Source: an uncultured Sutterella sp.
Lineage (GTDB): Bacteria; Pseudomonadota; Gammaproteobacteria; Burkholderiales; Burkholderiaceae_F
Direction of reading: 5' to 3'
NCBI GenBank assembly: GCA_900545275.1
Contig: UQYG01000009.1
Span: forward strand, 65,218-129,217
Length of the DNA: 64,000 nt
Below are positions 34,992 to 43,756 of the stretch, in pieces. Each line of letters starts with the position of its first letter. The first letter of the stretch is position 1. A program made the position numbers and the translations under genes. Under the pieces are notes generated by a model that saw nothing but the letters and a program-made list of their open reading frames with translations, ran no database searches and was not told the origin of the DNA.

Positions 34992-36005
34992 TTAGTAGTT
35001 GTAGCCTTCCTTGAGCCAGCGGGCCACGTCCAGGGCGCAGTACGTGAGAATGCCGTCGGCACCCGCGCGCTTGAAGGAGATCATCGTTTCCATGGTGATT
35101 TTCTTTTCGTCAATGCAACCCATGGCGGCGGCACACTTGATCATGGCGTATTCGCCCGAAACGTGATAGGCGAAGGTGGGCGCCTTGAATTCTTCCTTGA
35201 CGCGCCAGAGCACGTCGAGATAGGGGACGCCGGGTTTGACCATCACCATGTCAGCGCCTTCGGCAAGGTCGAGACCCACTTCCCAAAGAGCTTCGTTGCC
35301 GTTGGCAGGATCCTGTTGGTAGACGGCCTTGTTGGATTTGCCGAGGTTCGAGGCCGAACCTACGGCGTCGCGGAAGGGGCCGTAGAAGGACGAGGCGTAC
35401 TTGGCCGAATACGCCATGATGCGCGTGTGAATGAGGCCCTCGCGTTCGAGACGCTCGCGGATGATGCCGATGCGGCCGTCCATCATGTCCGAGGGAGCCA
35501 CCACGTCGGCGCCTGCGCGGGCTTGCGCGAGCACCTGCTCAACGAGCACTTCGATCGTTTCGTCGTTGAGGATGTAGCCCGTTTCATCGATCAGACCGTC
35601 CTGACCGTGCGTCGTATAGGGGTCGAGCGCCACGTCGCACATCACGCCGAGTTCGGGATAGGCGGCCTTGAGGGCCTTCACGGCGCGCGGAATAAGTCCG
35701 TCGGGATTCGCGGCTTCTCGGCCGTCGGGGGTCTTGAGGTCGTCCTCGATGTGCGGGAAGAGGGCGATCATCGGGATGCCGAGCTTCACCATTTCGCCGG
35801 CGACCTTGAGAAGTTCATCGATCGTGAGGCGGTCGACGCCGGGCATGGTCGGGATCGGTTCGCGGCGGCCTTCCCCTTCCATCACGAAGACGGGGAGAAT
35901 CAGGTCGTTGACCGTCAAGACGTTTTCACGCATGAGACGGCGGGAGAAGTCGTCGTGGCGCATGCGGCGCATGCGCACGGAAGGATAAGCACCGAGGGTC
36001 TGCAT
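34992..36005 (-). CDS. hemB: Delta-aminolevulinic acid dehydratase (porphobilinogen synthase)
   Basis: A 337-residue enzyme that joins two aminolevulinate molecules into porphobilinogen. The two active-site lysines are in YSAKYASSFYGP (Lys202) and MVKPGVPY. The metal region reads CDVALDPYTTHGQDG without the Cys triad, so it is the magnesium-type enzyme. The ATG at 36005 has AGGA upstream; the frame extends further into engB without conservation. It follows engB on the same strand; hemA, the first haem gene, is at 56723. Confidence 0.97.
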   Translation of the reverse strand: MQTLGAYPSVRMRRMRHDDFSRRLMRENVLTVNDLILPVFVMEGEGRREPIPTMPGVDRLTIDELLKVAGEMVKLGIPMIALFPHIEDDLKTPDGREAANPDGLIPRAVKALKAAYPELGVMCDVALDPYTTHGQDGLIDETGYILNDETIEVLVEQVLAQARAGADVVAPSDMMDGRIGIIRERLEREGLIHTRIMAYSAKYASSFYGPFRDAVGSASNLGKSNKAVYQQDPANGNEALWEVGLDLAEGADMVMVKPGVPYLDVLWRVKEEFKAPTFAYHVSGEYAMIKCAAAMGCIDEKKITMETMISFKRAGADGILTYCALDVARWLKEGYNY

Positions 36006-36033
36006 AAGCAATCCTTTTGAAAGAAACGAGAGA

Positions 36034-36741
36034 TTAAGATTCCGGCGTGCGAAGCCCGAGCCAGCCTTCGAGCGTGGCAGCGAGCTCGGGCACACCTTCG
36101 CGCTTCATGCCGGAGAAGAGCTGCACGGACACCCGGGGTCCGATTTCAGCGGCGCGTCGCAGGGCCAGGTCGAGCGTGCGGCGGCGTTCCACGTTCTTGA
36201 GCTGATCGGCCTTGTTGAGGAGCCAGTGCATCGGCACGTTCGGGCGCTCCTTCATGAACTCGATCAACCACTCGTCGGTCGGCATGAAGGGACGTCGGGC
36301 GTCCATGACGACGACGAGTCCCGAGAGCGAGGCGCGCTGCGCGATGTAGCCGCCGACAAGCGACGACCAGGTCTGACGGACCGATTCGTTCGCCTTGGCG
36401 AAGCCGTAGCCCGGAAGGTCCACGAGATGGCCTACCTCCTCGCGTTCGCCCGAAGCTGCTTTGCGCGAGAGGAGAAAGAAGTTCACGAGTTGCGTGCGGC
36501 CCGGCGTTTTACTCGCGAAGGCCAGACGCGTCTGACGCGTGAGAACGTTGATCGTTGTGGACTTGCCTGCGTTGGAACGGCCGGCAAATGCAATTTCCGG
36601 CAAGCCTTCGGGCGGAAGACCCTGTAGCTTGGCCGCGGAAATGAGGAAACGGGCGCTGTCGAAAATACTCAAGATGGCATCCGTGGAAGGAAGTCTGGAA
36701 AAGGGAGGCGGTTTCGGTCCGCATCCCGCGAAGTCCGACAT
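36034..36741 (-). CDS. engB: Ribosome biogenesis GTPase EngB (YsxC/YihA)
   Basis: A 235-residue TrmE-Era-EngA-type GTPase needed for 50S assembly. P-loop GRSNAGKST (residues 54-62), G3 DLPGYGFA and G4 NKAD are intact. The N-terminus is about 20 residues longer than common homologues because no later ATG exists before the conserved core. It is 28 bases upstream of hemB. Between it and guaC lies a 98-base spacer with a GGCGCC hairpin. Confidence 0.95.
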   Translation of the reverse strand: MSDFAGCGPKPPPFSRLPSTDAILSIFDSARFLISAAKLQGLPPEGLPEIAFAGRSNAGKSTTINVLTRQTRLAFASKTPGRTQLVNFFLLSRKAASGEREEVGHLVDLPGYGFAKANESVRQTWSSLVGGYIAQRASLSGLVVVMDARRPFMPTDEWLIEFMKERPNVPMHWLLNKADQLKNVERRRTLDLALRRAAEIGPRVSVQLFSGMKREGVPELAATLEGWLGLRTPES

Positions 36742-36839
36742 TGTAGCAAGGCGCCCTCTGGCGCCTCACTGCAACGATACGATAACGTTGCGCCCTTAAC
36801 ACAACGTGACCGGGTCCTGATAACCCAATCCGGGGAAAA

Positions 36840-37880
36840 TCAGCTCTTTCCGAACACTTCGTTGATTTGCATGGAAACGCGCACGAAGGTCGTACGCATC
36901 GTAAGCTCTTTGAGGCGTCGGGCTCCGACGTAGGTGCAGGCCGAACGAACACCCCCGAGAATGTCCTGCACCGTGTTCTCCACGGGACCGCGTTCGGGGA
37001 GGAGGACGCTCTTACCTTCGGCGGCCCGATACTTGGCGACGCCGCCCGAATACTTGTCCATCGCGTCCTTGGAACTCATTCCGTAGAAGCGTCGGTAGAC
37101 CTTGCCGTCAAGCTCCACGCGCTCGCCCCCGGCCTCGTCGTGGCCGGCGAACATGCCGCCGAGCATGACGAAGTCGGCGCCGCCGCCGAAGGCTTTGGCA
37201 ATGTCACCAGGGACGGTGCAGCCGCCGTCCGCGCAGATGCGTCCGCCGAGACCGTGCGCCGCGTCGGCGCATTCGATGATGGCCGAGAGCTGAGGATAGC
37301 CCACGCCCGTCATCTTGCGGGTTGTGCAGACCGAACCCGGGCCGATGCCGACCTTGACGATGTCGGCTCCCGAGAGAAGAAGTTCTTCGGTCATGTCGCC
37401 CGTGACGACGTTCCCGGCCATGACGACGAGGTCGGGGAAGGTATCACGGACCTTCTTGACAAAAGAAACGAAGGCTTCGGTGTAACCGTTGGCGACGTCG
37501 ATGCAGACGAAGGAGACTGCGTTGCCGGAGAGGCGCATGACTTCACGGAACTTCTCCCAGTCGCCGTCGCCGATCCCGAGGGAATAAAAGGCGGAAGACT
37601 TCGTTTCCAGCTTCGAGAAGAAGTCCACGTATTCCGCAACCGAATAGTGCTTGTGCAGCGCCGTGGAGAGACCATGCTCGGCGAGCGCCCGCGCCATGGC
37701 GAAGGTGCCCGTCGTGTCCATGTTGGCCGCGATGATGGGGATCGCGTGATAGGGTGTACTCGTGTGAAGGAACTTGAAGGAACGGGTGATGTCCACTTCG
37801 GAACGGCTCGTGAGCGTGGAACGCTTCGGACGGATCAGAACGTCCTTGAAGTCGAGACGGACGGTATTCTCAATGTGCAT
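36840..37880 (-). CDS. guaC: GMP reductase
   Basis: A 346-residue NADPH-dependent enzyme converting GMP to IMP plus ammonia in purine salvage. It aligns by eye with E. coli GuaC: LDFKDVLIRPKRSTL near the start, GPGSVCTTR with the catalytic Cys, GGGADFVMLGGMFAG and RGPVENTVQDILGG. It lacks the CBS domains of IMP dehydrogenase. The ATG at 37880 follows GTAGGAACT. Apparently monocistronic. Confidence 0.97.
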   Translation of the reverse strand: MHIENTVRLDFKDVLIRPKRSTLTSRSEVDITRSFKFLHTSTPYHAIPIIAANMDTTGTFAMARALAEHGLSTALHKHYSVAEYVDFFSKLETKSSAFYSLGIGDGDWEKFREVMRLSGNAVSFVCIDVANGYTEAFVSFVKKVRDTFPDLVVMAGNVVTGDMTEELLLSGADIVKVGIGPGSVCTTRKMTGVGYPQLSAIIECADAAHGLGGRICADGGCTVPGDIAKAFGGGADFVMLGGMFAGHDEAGGERVELDGKVYRRFYGMSSKDAMDKYSGGVAKYRAAEGKSVLLPERGPVENTVQDILGGVRSACTYVGARRLKELTMRTTFVRVSMQINEVFGKS

Positions 37881-37957
37881 AGTTCCTACCTTTGGCAGTG
37901 TGCGTACACTTCGGGAAAAGTGCGTGAAAACACATGTGCGAAGTGAAAATAACAAAC

Positions 37958-37998
37958 ACAAAAAACGCCGGATGCGGGAAATTCCCGCATTCGGCGTG
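37958..37998 (-). terminator. Terminator of the lptM-lysA operon
   Basis: ACGCCGGATGCGGGA (37965-37979) and TCCCGCATTCGGCGT (37983-37997) form a stem of about 15 bp with one G-U pair. The run of A on the plus strand gives a T run for minus-strand transcripts coming from lysA. Confidence 0.9.
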
Positions 37999-38072
37999 AA
38001 ATGATTGTAGAAGAGCTCGACCGTTCGTGCAAGCGATGCGGACACGTTTGTCGTTTTACCGCGCTGGAAGGG

Positions 38073-39356
38073 TCAGAGAGCGACTTCGCCACGTGTGAAG
38101 TCCTGCCACGTCTGCGGAATGCGCAACATGCGGACCTGCTCTCCATCGACGAGATACTCCATCGGAAGCGCCCGGCTGTTGTAGTTGCTCGCCATGCTCG
38201 CGCCGTAGGCTCCTGCGTCGAAAATCGCCAGGAAGTCGCCCTCGCGGATGGCGAGTTCTCGGTTTTTTCCGAGAACGTCGGTGGATTCGCACACGGGCCC
38301 CACCACATCCATAAGACGCGGCGCTTCGGCGCGCTCCACGACGGGTTCGATCGCCATCCAGGCGTCGTAGAGGGCGGGTCGGATGAGGTCCGTCATGGCC
38401 GCATCGACGATGCAGAAGGTCTTGGTCGGGCCCGTCTTGATGTATTCGACCTTGGTGAGAAGGACGCCGGCGTTGCCGACGATGCTCCGTCCGGGTTCGG
38501 CAAGGAGCGTCAGATCTTCGAGGTTTCGTGCGGTCATGTGCGCCCGGACCTCCTCGACGAGTTTGGCGGGTTCGGGGGGACGGTCTCTCGCCGTATAGAC
38601 GATGCCGAGCCCTCCGCCGATGTCGAGGTGCGTAAGGCGGATGCCTTCGCTTCGCAGGAGCTCTACCATGTCGAGGAGCTTGTCGACCGATTCGGTGAAT
38701 GGACCAATGGTCGTGATCTGACTGCCGATATGGCAGTCAATGCCGACGGGCTCGAGCCAAGGGTGCTCGTGCGCGAGGCGGTAGAGGCGCGGCACGTCGC
38801 GCATGGGAATGCCGAACTTGTTGTTAAGAAGTCCCGTGGAAATGTAGGGATGGGTGTTCGGATTGACGTTCGGATTGCAGCGCAGACTGATGCGCGCGGG
38901 CCGGCGCAGACGCTCCGTTACCCGCATGAGGCGCAGCAGTTCGCTTTCGGACTCCACGTTGATTGAGTAAAGCGAAAGATCCACGGCGCGTTCGAGTTCG
39001 CGCTCGGACTTGCCCACGCCCGAAAAAACGATTTTTTTCGGATCGGCGCCCGCTCGAAGGGCCCTTTCCACTTCGCCGATGCTGACGGTGTCGAAACCCG
39101 CGCCGAGGCGGGCGAGAAGGGTGAGGATGCCGCGCGTCGGATTTGCCTTCACGGCGTAGCACACCAAATGGGGATGAGCGGAAAAACCCCGCTCCCAGGC
39201 GGTGAAGTTTTCTTCGATTTGCCGGCGGGAATACACGTAGGCGGGGCCTTCGAGACGTTCGGCAAGATCGGCGAGATTGACGTCTTCGCAGTGAAGCACG
39301 CTTCCGATGCGCGAGAATGCGGGTCTGGGACCGTGCGCAGGTGACAATAGAGGCAT
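38073..39356 (-). CDS. lysA: Diaminopimelate decarboxylase
   Basis: A 427-residue PLP enzyme making L-lysine from meso-diaminopimelate. The PLP lysine is in CYAVKANP (Lys70); DIGGGLG, EPGRS and PVCESTDVLG supply cofactor and substrate contacts. The start is uncertain: ATG at 39356 gives a family-like N-terminus, but a GTG at 39395, ten bases from the lptM stop, is also open and neither has a clear RBS. Second gene of the lptM-lysA pair. Confidence 0.95.
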   Translation of the reverse strand: MPLLSPAHGPRPAFSRIGSVLHCEDVNLADLAERLEGPAYVYSRRQIEENFTAWERGFSAHPHLVCYAVKANPTRGILTLLARLGAGFDTVSIGEVERALRAGADPKKIVFSGVGKSERELERAVDLSLYSINVESESELLRLMRVTERLRRPARISLRCNPNVNPNTHPYISTGLLNNKFGIPMRDVPRLYRLAHEHPWLEPVGIDCHIGSQITTIGPFTESVDKLLDMVELLRSEGIRLTHLDIGGGLGIVYTARDRPPEPAKLVEEVRAHMTARNLEDLTLLAEPGRSIVGNAGVLLTKVEYIKTGPTKTFCIVDAAMTDLIRPALYDAWMAIEPVVERAEAPRLMDVVGPVCESTDVLGKNRELAIREGDFLAIFDAGAYGASMASNYNSRALPMEYLVDGEQVRMLRIPQTWQDFTRGEVAL

Positions 39357-39404
39357 GGCGGGAAATGACGGGGAAAGGACGGCGCTACAATGCACACGAG
39401 GGAC

Positions 39405-39521
39405 TCAGCGGGTTTGCCCGGCGGGATTCTCGGGCAGATAGAGGTCTCCCTTGAGACCGCAGCCCGAGAGGGCCGCGCCGAACGCGCAGGAGAGCAACAG
39501 GACCAGAAGGGTTCGTTTCAT
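39405..39521 (-). CDS. lptM: Small lipoprotein LptM (YifL)
   Basis: A 38-residue protein found by translating the minus strand. It has a signal peptide (KRTLLVLLLSCAFGAA), lipobox LSGC with acylated Cys21, then the diagnostic GLKGDLYLPE. LptM assists maturation of the LptD-LptE lipopolysaccharide translocon in E. coli. It is upstream of lysA and divergent from cyaY, as in many proteobacteria. Its ATG overlaps the likely cyaY ATG. Confidence 0.92.
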   Translation of the reverse strand: MKRTLLVLLLSCAFGAALSGCGLKGDLYLPENPAGQTR

Positions 39522-39834
39522 GATGGATCAGACTATGAACAACGACACGGAATATTTGGAGGCGGCCAACGCCAAGCTCGATGCGATCGAGGCCTGGGCC
39601 GACGAAGCGCTGCCCGATGCGGACGTCTCGCGCCAGGGAAATGTTTTGACGCTGCAGCTCGAGGGCGGCAATGAAATCGTACTCAATCTGCAGACGCCGT
39701 GGCATGAAATTTGGCTGGCTTCGCGCCTTGGAGGCTACCATTTCCGCGAACGCGATGGCGTTTGGCACGACACGCGCACGGACGCGACGCTCGAGGAGAA
39801 ACTCGAAGAAGCCGTGAAGACTCTGACGGCTTGA
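39520..39834 (+). CDS. cyaY: Frataxin-like iron-sulfur assembly protein CyaY
   Basis: A 104-residue regulator of cysteine desulfurase during Fe-S cluster assembly. The acidic first helix (EYLEAANAKLDAIEAWADE) and the sheet ending in GGNEIVLNLQTPWHEIWLAS are typical. Starts at 39520, 39523 and 39535 are possible; 39520 has AGAAGG nine bases upstream. Divergent from lptM-lysA and convergent with mrcA, the conserved betaproteobacterial neighbourhood. Confidence 0.92.
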   Translation: MMDQTMNNDTEYLEAANAKLDAIEAWADEALPDADVSRQGNVLTLQLEGGNEIVLNLQTPWHEIWLASRLGGYHFRERDGVWHDTRTDATLEEKLEEAVKTLTA

Positions 39835-39849
39835 ACGAAGTTTTTCGAC

Positions 39850-39892
39850 AAAAAAAAGGGGGCCCGACCGCTTGCAGCGATCGGGCCCTTTG
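39850..39892. terminator. Bidirectional terminator between cyaY and mrcA
   Basis: GGGCCCGACCGCT pairs with AGCGATCGGGCCC apart from one mismatch. A seven-A run at its left (39851-39857) is a T run for minus-strand mrcA transcripts; CCCTTTG ends the plus side. Confidence 0.85.
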
Positions 39893-39906
39893 TGCGTCTC
39901 AAAGTG

Positions 39907-42264
39907 TCAGAAGATCTGATCGCGGATGAGTTCCTTTGTGGATTCGCTCACCGGGTCGCCGTCCGCCATCACGGCGCCGCCCCGAACGGGGTTGCGGTAG
40001 TATAGGAAACCGTTTCGTTCGACGACGGAGGCGGGACGCACCCGCACGAATTCGGGCTGATCCTTCACGGCCACCTTCATGTAGTCGATCCAGAGCGGCA
40101 GTGCGAGACCGCCCCCGGTTTCGCGCGAGCCGAGCGGCTTCGGGTTGTCATAGCCGATCCAGCCGACGGCCACCTGATTGCCCGTGTAGCCGCAGAACCA
40201 GGCGTCGTGACTGTCGTTGGTGGTGCCCGTCTTGCCGCCGATGTCGTCGCGCTTGAGTTCCCGCGTGGCGCGTCGGGCGGTGCCCTTCTTGGCGACGTTG
40301 GAGAGAAGCGCGTGCATGATGTAGGCGTTGCGGTCGTCGATCGCACGGATCGATTCGTCGCCGGCCGTGCGGTTGGTGCTTCGCATCAGGACGCGCCCGT
40401 CGTTGTCGGTGACGCGTTCGATGAGGTAGGGCTTCACGCGGTAGCCGCCGTTGGCAAAGACCGAATAGGCGCCGAGCATCTGCCAGGGAGTGACGCTTCC
40501 TGCGCCGAGCGCCATCGGAAGGTTCGCTGGGTGCTTTTCCGGGTCAAAGCCGAATTTCGCGATGAACTGCTGCGCATACTCGGGCGAAATGGCCTGCATG
40601 ATGCGGATCGAGACGAGGTTCTTGGACTTCTGCAAAGCCGTTTCGAGCGTCATCGGACCGTCGAAGCGGCCGTCGTAGTTCTTGGGTTCCCAGAGCTTGT
40701 TGCCCGTAAGTTTGGGGTCGATCGAGATGGGTGCGTCGTTGATGACGGTGCTCGGCGAAAAGCCCTTGTCGAGTGCCGCCGAATAGACGAAGGGCTTGAA
40801 CGAGGATCCAGGCTGACGCCAGGCCTGCGTGACGTGGTTGAACATGTTGAGGTTGAAGTCGAACCCGCCCACGAGCGCCGTGACGGCGCCGGTATTGAAG
40901 TTCGAAGCAACAAAGGCGGCCTCCACCTGCGGAACCTGTGCAAGGGTCCAGTGTTTGCCGTCGGCGGAACGTTGTACGCGGATGATCGAGCCCGGGCGAA
41001 GGGGGTCGATTCCCTTTTTGGGTTTGGCCGCGAGATGACGGCGGCCAAATTTGAGGCTCGCAGCGTCGAGCGTAACGATTTCGTCCGCGGAAATGGCCGC
41101 CTTGAGCATCTTGGGAGAGGCTTCCGTCACGACGGCCGGCACCATGAAGGGGGAACTCGCCGTCTTGGCAAGGGCCGTCTTGATGGCCTTCGGGCGCGAA
41201 GCGGCATCACCGAGCTCGACGAATCCTTCGGGACCGCGGTAACCGTACTTGCGGTCGTAATTGATCAGATGACGGCGAACGGCGTCCACGGCCGCCTGCT
41301 GATCGTCCGAACGAATGGTGGTGTAGACGTTGAGGCCGCGCGAATACGTTTCGTCCTTGAAGATGTCGTAGACGAGCATGCGGGCGAGTTCGGCGGCGTA
41401 CTTGGCGGACACGCGGTCGCTCGAGACGTTGTCGCGAAGGGTTTCTTCTGCGCTCGCGACACGGCGCGTCTGCATGGGCTGCGCCTTTTCGGCGAGGTAG
41501 GTGACTTCGTCGATGTAGCCGAGGTCGTACATGCGGCGCAGGACGTAGTTCTTGCGCATCGTCGCGCGGGAGGGATTGACGATCGGGTTGTAGGCCGAGG
41601 GCGCGACAGGTAGCCCCGCGAGCGTAGCGGCCTCTCCGATGGAGATTTCTGAGAGAGGACGGCCGAAGTAGGTGCGCGCCGCGCTCGAGAAGCCGTAGGC
41701 GCGCTGTCCGAGGTAAATCTGATTCAGATAGATCTCGAGGATCTCGTCCTTCGTGAGCTCCTGCTCGATTTTGAAGGACATCGCGATTTCATAGAGCTTG
41801 CGTGTATAAGTGCGGTCGGTCGTCAGGAAGAAATTGCGGGCGACCTGCTGCGTGATGGTCGAGCCCCCCTGGGCGCGGCGCCCGAGAAGAACGTTCATGA
41901 CGGCCGCGCGCAGAATACCCGTGATCTCCACGCCGTGGTGCTCGTAAAAACCGTCGTCTTCGGCCGCGAGAATCGCGAACTTGACGTGTTCGGGAATGTC
42001 CTTCAGGTGCACGAAGTCGCGGCGCTCCTCTCCGAATTCGCCGATGAGCTTCCCGTCTGCGCTCCACACGCGAAGCGGAACCTTCGGACGATAGTCCGTC
42101 AGGGTGTCGATGGGCGGGAGTTGCCGGTAGATAAGCGAGAAAATAAAGACGCACAGGAAGATGCCGCACAGCAGAGCGGCGGCGGAGAGTCCAAAGAACC
42201 AGCCGAGGAAACGGCGGAATCCCGAGGTCTTCTTGGGAGCGGAGCGCGAGCGGGTAGAAGCCAC
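39907..42264 (-). CDS. mrcA: Penicillin-binding protein 1A
   Basis: A 785-residue bifunctional peptidoglycan synthase. A membrane anchor lies at residues about 22-47; the GT51 glycosyltransferase domain has EDDGFYEHHG (Glu102 catalytic) and GGSTITQQVARNFFL; the transpeptidase domain has SSFKPF (SxxK serine), SKN and KTGTTN. The insertion between the domains (about residues 320-440) looks like the PBP1A OB domain. A TATAAT box for the minus strand lies at 42344-42339, 75 bases upstream. Confidence 0.97.
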   Translation of the reverse strand: MASTRSRSAPKKTSGFRRFLGWFFGLSAAALLCGIFLCVFIFSLIYRQLPPIDTLTDYRPKVPLRVWSADGKLIGEFGEERRDFVHLKDIPEHVKFAILAAEDDGFYEHHGVEITGILRAAVMNVLLGRRAQGGSTITQQVARNFFLTTDRTYTRKLYEIAMSFKIEQELTKDEILEIYLNQIYLGQRAYGFSSAARTYFGRPLSEISIGEAATLAGLPVAPSAYNPIVNPSRATMRKNYVLRRMYDLGYIDEVTYLAEKAQPMQTRRVASAEETLRDNVSSDRVSAKYAAELARMLVYDIFKDETYSRGLNVYTTIRSDDQQAAVDAVRRHLINYDRKYGYRGPEGFVELGDAASRPKAIKTALAKTASSPFMVPAVVTEASPKMLKAAISADEIVTLDAASLKFGRRHLAAKPKKGIDPLRPGSIIRVQRSADGKHWTLAQVPQVEAAFVASNFNTGAVTALVGGFDFNLNMFNHVTQAWRQPGSSFKPFVYSAALDKGFSPSTVINDAPISIDPKLTGNKLWEPKNYDGRFDGPMTLETALQKSKNLVSIRIMQAISPEYAQQFIAKFGFDPEKHPANLPMALGAGSVTPWQMLGAYSVFANGGYRVKPYLIERVTDNDGRVLMRSTNRTAGDESIRAIDDRNAYIMHALLSNVAKKGTARRATRELKRDDIGGKTGTTNDSHDAWFCGYTGNQVAVGWIGYDNPKPLGSRETGGGLALPLWIDYMKVAVKDQPEFVRVRPASVVERNGFLYYRNPVRGGAVMADGDPVSESTKELIRDQIF

Positions 42265-42338
42265 GATGTAGGAGAGGAAAGGATAGTAGCGGTTGGAGGG
42301 CGCCCGTCCTCTGTGCGAAAGCCAGGCAAAGTGGGAGC

Positions 42339-42344
42339 ATTATA
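42339..42344 (-). promoter_or_regulatory. Putative -10 element for mrcA
   Basis: TATAAT on the minus strand is a perfect -10 hexamer, but no good -35 is found at normal spacing. Confidence 0.4.
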
Positions 42345-42460
42345 AGTTCGGGATCCGGCGCGGGACCAAAAATTGTCGCAACCGTGTGCAACAGTCGCTT
42401 AAGTTTCGCATCGGGGGGAAACAAGCGAAAGCCCTCCAAAAAGTGGATAATCCAAGGGCT

Positions 42461-42943
42461 ATGTCTCAGAGAATTTTTACCTACCCCATTCGCGTTGCGG
42501 ACGACGCCATCGATCGGCTCGGACACGTGAACAACTGCGAGTATCTCCGTTGGATGGAGGCCGCGGCGACGTCGCACGCCGCGCAAAACGGATGGGCCTA
42601 CGCCGATCTCGTCGGCATTCGCCGCATGTGGGTGGCTCGGCAGCACTGGGTCGAATATCTCAAACCCGCCTTCCTCGGCGAAGAGTTGACGATGTTCACG
42701 TGGGTGCAGTCGATCCGGCATTTCGCTTCGCTGCGCCGTTACGCCCTCAAGCGCGCAGAGGACCTTCTCCTCGTCGGCGCCACGGAGTGGGTGTTCGTCG
42801 ATTCTGAACGCTTCCGTCCCGCGCGGCTCACCGAGGACGTCGTCGCCTCCTTTCTTACCGTTTCGCCCGACGATCCCGAGCTCAAGGCCCTCGGCATCGC
42901 GCGGCAGATCCGCTATTCGCCGTCGGCGACGCTCTTGGGTTGA
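42461..42943 (+). CDS. Acyl-CoA thioesterase, 4HBT/YbgC-like hot-dog fold
   Basis: A 160-residue hot-dog protein. RVADDAIDRLGHVNNCEYLRWME matches the YbgC/FadM pattern in which an Asp (here in the ADDAIDRLGHVNN stretch) and the HVNN turn form the active site. The substrate is unknown; such proteins hydrolyse short- or medium-chain acyl-CoA. I chose the ATG at 42461 after AAGGG. It lies nine bases upstream of mlaF, so it may be cotranscribed with the lipid-transport operon. Confidence 0.85.
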   Translation: MSQRIFTYPIRVADDAIDRLGHVNNCEYLRWMEAAATSHAAQNGWAYADLVGIRRMWVARQHWVEYLKPAFLGEELTMFTWVQSIRHFASLRRYALKRAEDLLLVGATEWVFVDSERFRPARLTEDVVASFLTVSPDDPELKALGIARQIRYSPSATLLG

Positions 42944-42952
42944 GGTGGCAAC

Positions 42953-43756
42953 GTGTCACATTTTTTGTCGATTGAACATTTGACCTTCGGGTACGGGGAG
43001 CGACGCATCCTCAACGACGTCTCCATGCAATTCGAGCGCGGACAGGTGGTCGCCATCATGGGCGGATCGGGCATGGGCAAGACCACGCTCCTCAAGCTTA
43101 TCGGCGGGCTTCTTACGCCGCAGAAGGGGTGCGTGAAGTTCGACGGAGAGGAAATTCACGCGGCGGACCAAAAGACGCTCTATCGCCTTCGCCGCCGCAT
43201 GGGGATGCTCTTTCAGTTCGGCGCCATCTTCACGGATCTCTCGGTCTTTGACAACGTGGCGTTTCCGATGCGCGAGCAAACGAATCTTGACGAAGAGACG
43301 ATCCGCGACCTGGTGCTTCTCAAGCTCAACGCCGTCGGTCTGCGCGGCGCGGCCGAGCTGATGCCATCGGAAGTTTCGGGCGGCATGTCGCGGCGCGTTG
43401 CGCTCGCGCGCGCCATCGCGCTCGATCCGGCACTCATTCTCTACGACGAACCCTTCGCCGGGCTCGACCCCATTTCGATGGGGGTGACGGCCAAGCTCAT
43501 TCGTTCGCTTTCGGATTCGCTTCACGCCACGAGCATCGTGGTGACGCACGACGTGGCGGAAACGTTTGAGATTGCGGATTACGTCTACATGATCGCTTCG
43601 GGGGTCGTCGCCGCCGAGGGCACGCCCGACGAGCTTCGCTCTAGCACGGATCCCTTCGTGACGCAGTTCATTCGCGGCGAATCCGACGGTCCCGTGCGCT
43701 TCCATTATCCGTCACCCGATCTTCGGGTCGATTTTCTCGGAGAGAAATCAGCATGA
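42953..43756 (+). CDS. mlaF: Phospholipid ABC transporter ATPase MlaF
   Basis: A 267-residue ATPase of the MlaFEDB inner-membrane complex that moves phospholipid between the membranes. Walker A is GGSGMGKT (residues 37-44), signature VSGGMSRR, Walker B LILYDEPFAGLDP, then a switch His in VVTHD. The start is GTG at 42953 after TGAGGTGG. Its stop overlaps the mlaE start. Confidence 0.96.
   Translation: MSHFLSIEHLTFGYGERRILNDVSMQFERGQVVAIMGGSGMGKTTLLKLIGGLLTPQKGCVKFDGEEIHAADQKTLYRLRRRMGMLFQFGAIFTDLSVFDNVAFPMREQTNLDEETIRDLVLLKLNAVGLRGAAELMPSEVSGGMSRRVALARAIALDPALILYDEPFAGLDPISMGVTAKLIRSLSDSLHATSIVVTHDVAETFEIADYVYMIASGVVAAEGTPDELRSSTDPFVTQFIRGESDGPVRFHYPSPDLRVDFLGEKSA

Noticed and set aside
34512..36020. 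A 502-codon plus-strand frame over hslR and hemB
   Set aside because: It is a shadow: the start lies in hslR in another frame and the rest is antisense to hemB, whose catalytic motifs are clear.
40207..41613. A 468-codon plus-strand frame opposite mrcA
   Set aside because: Antisense shadow of the PBP1A gene, whose glycosyltransferase and transpeptidase motifs are all on the minus strand.
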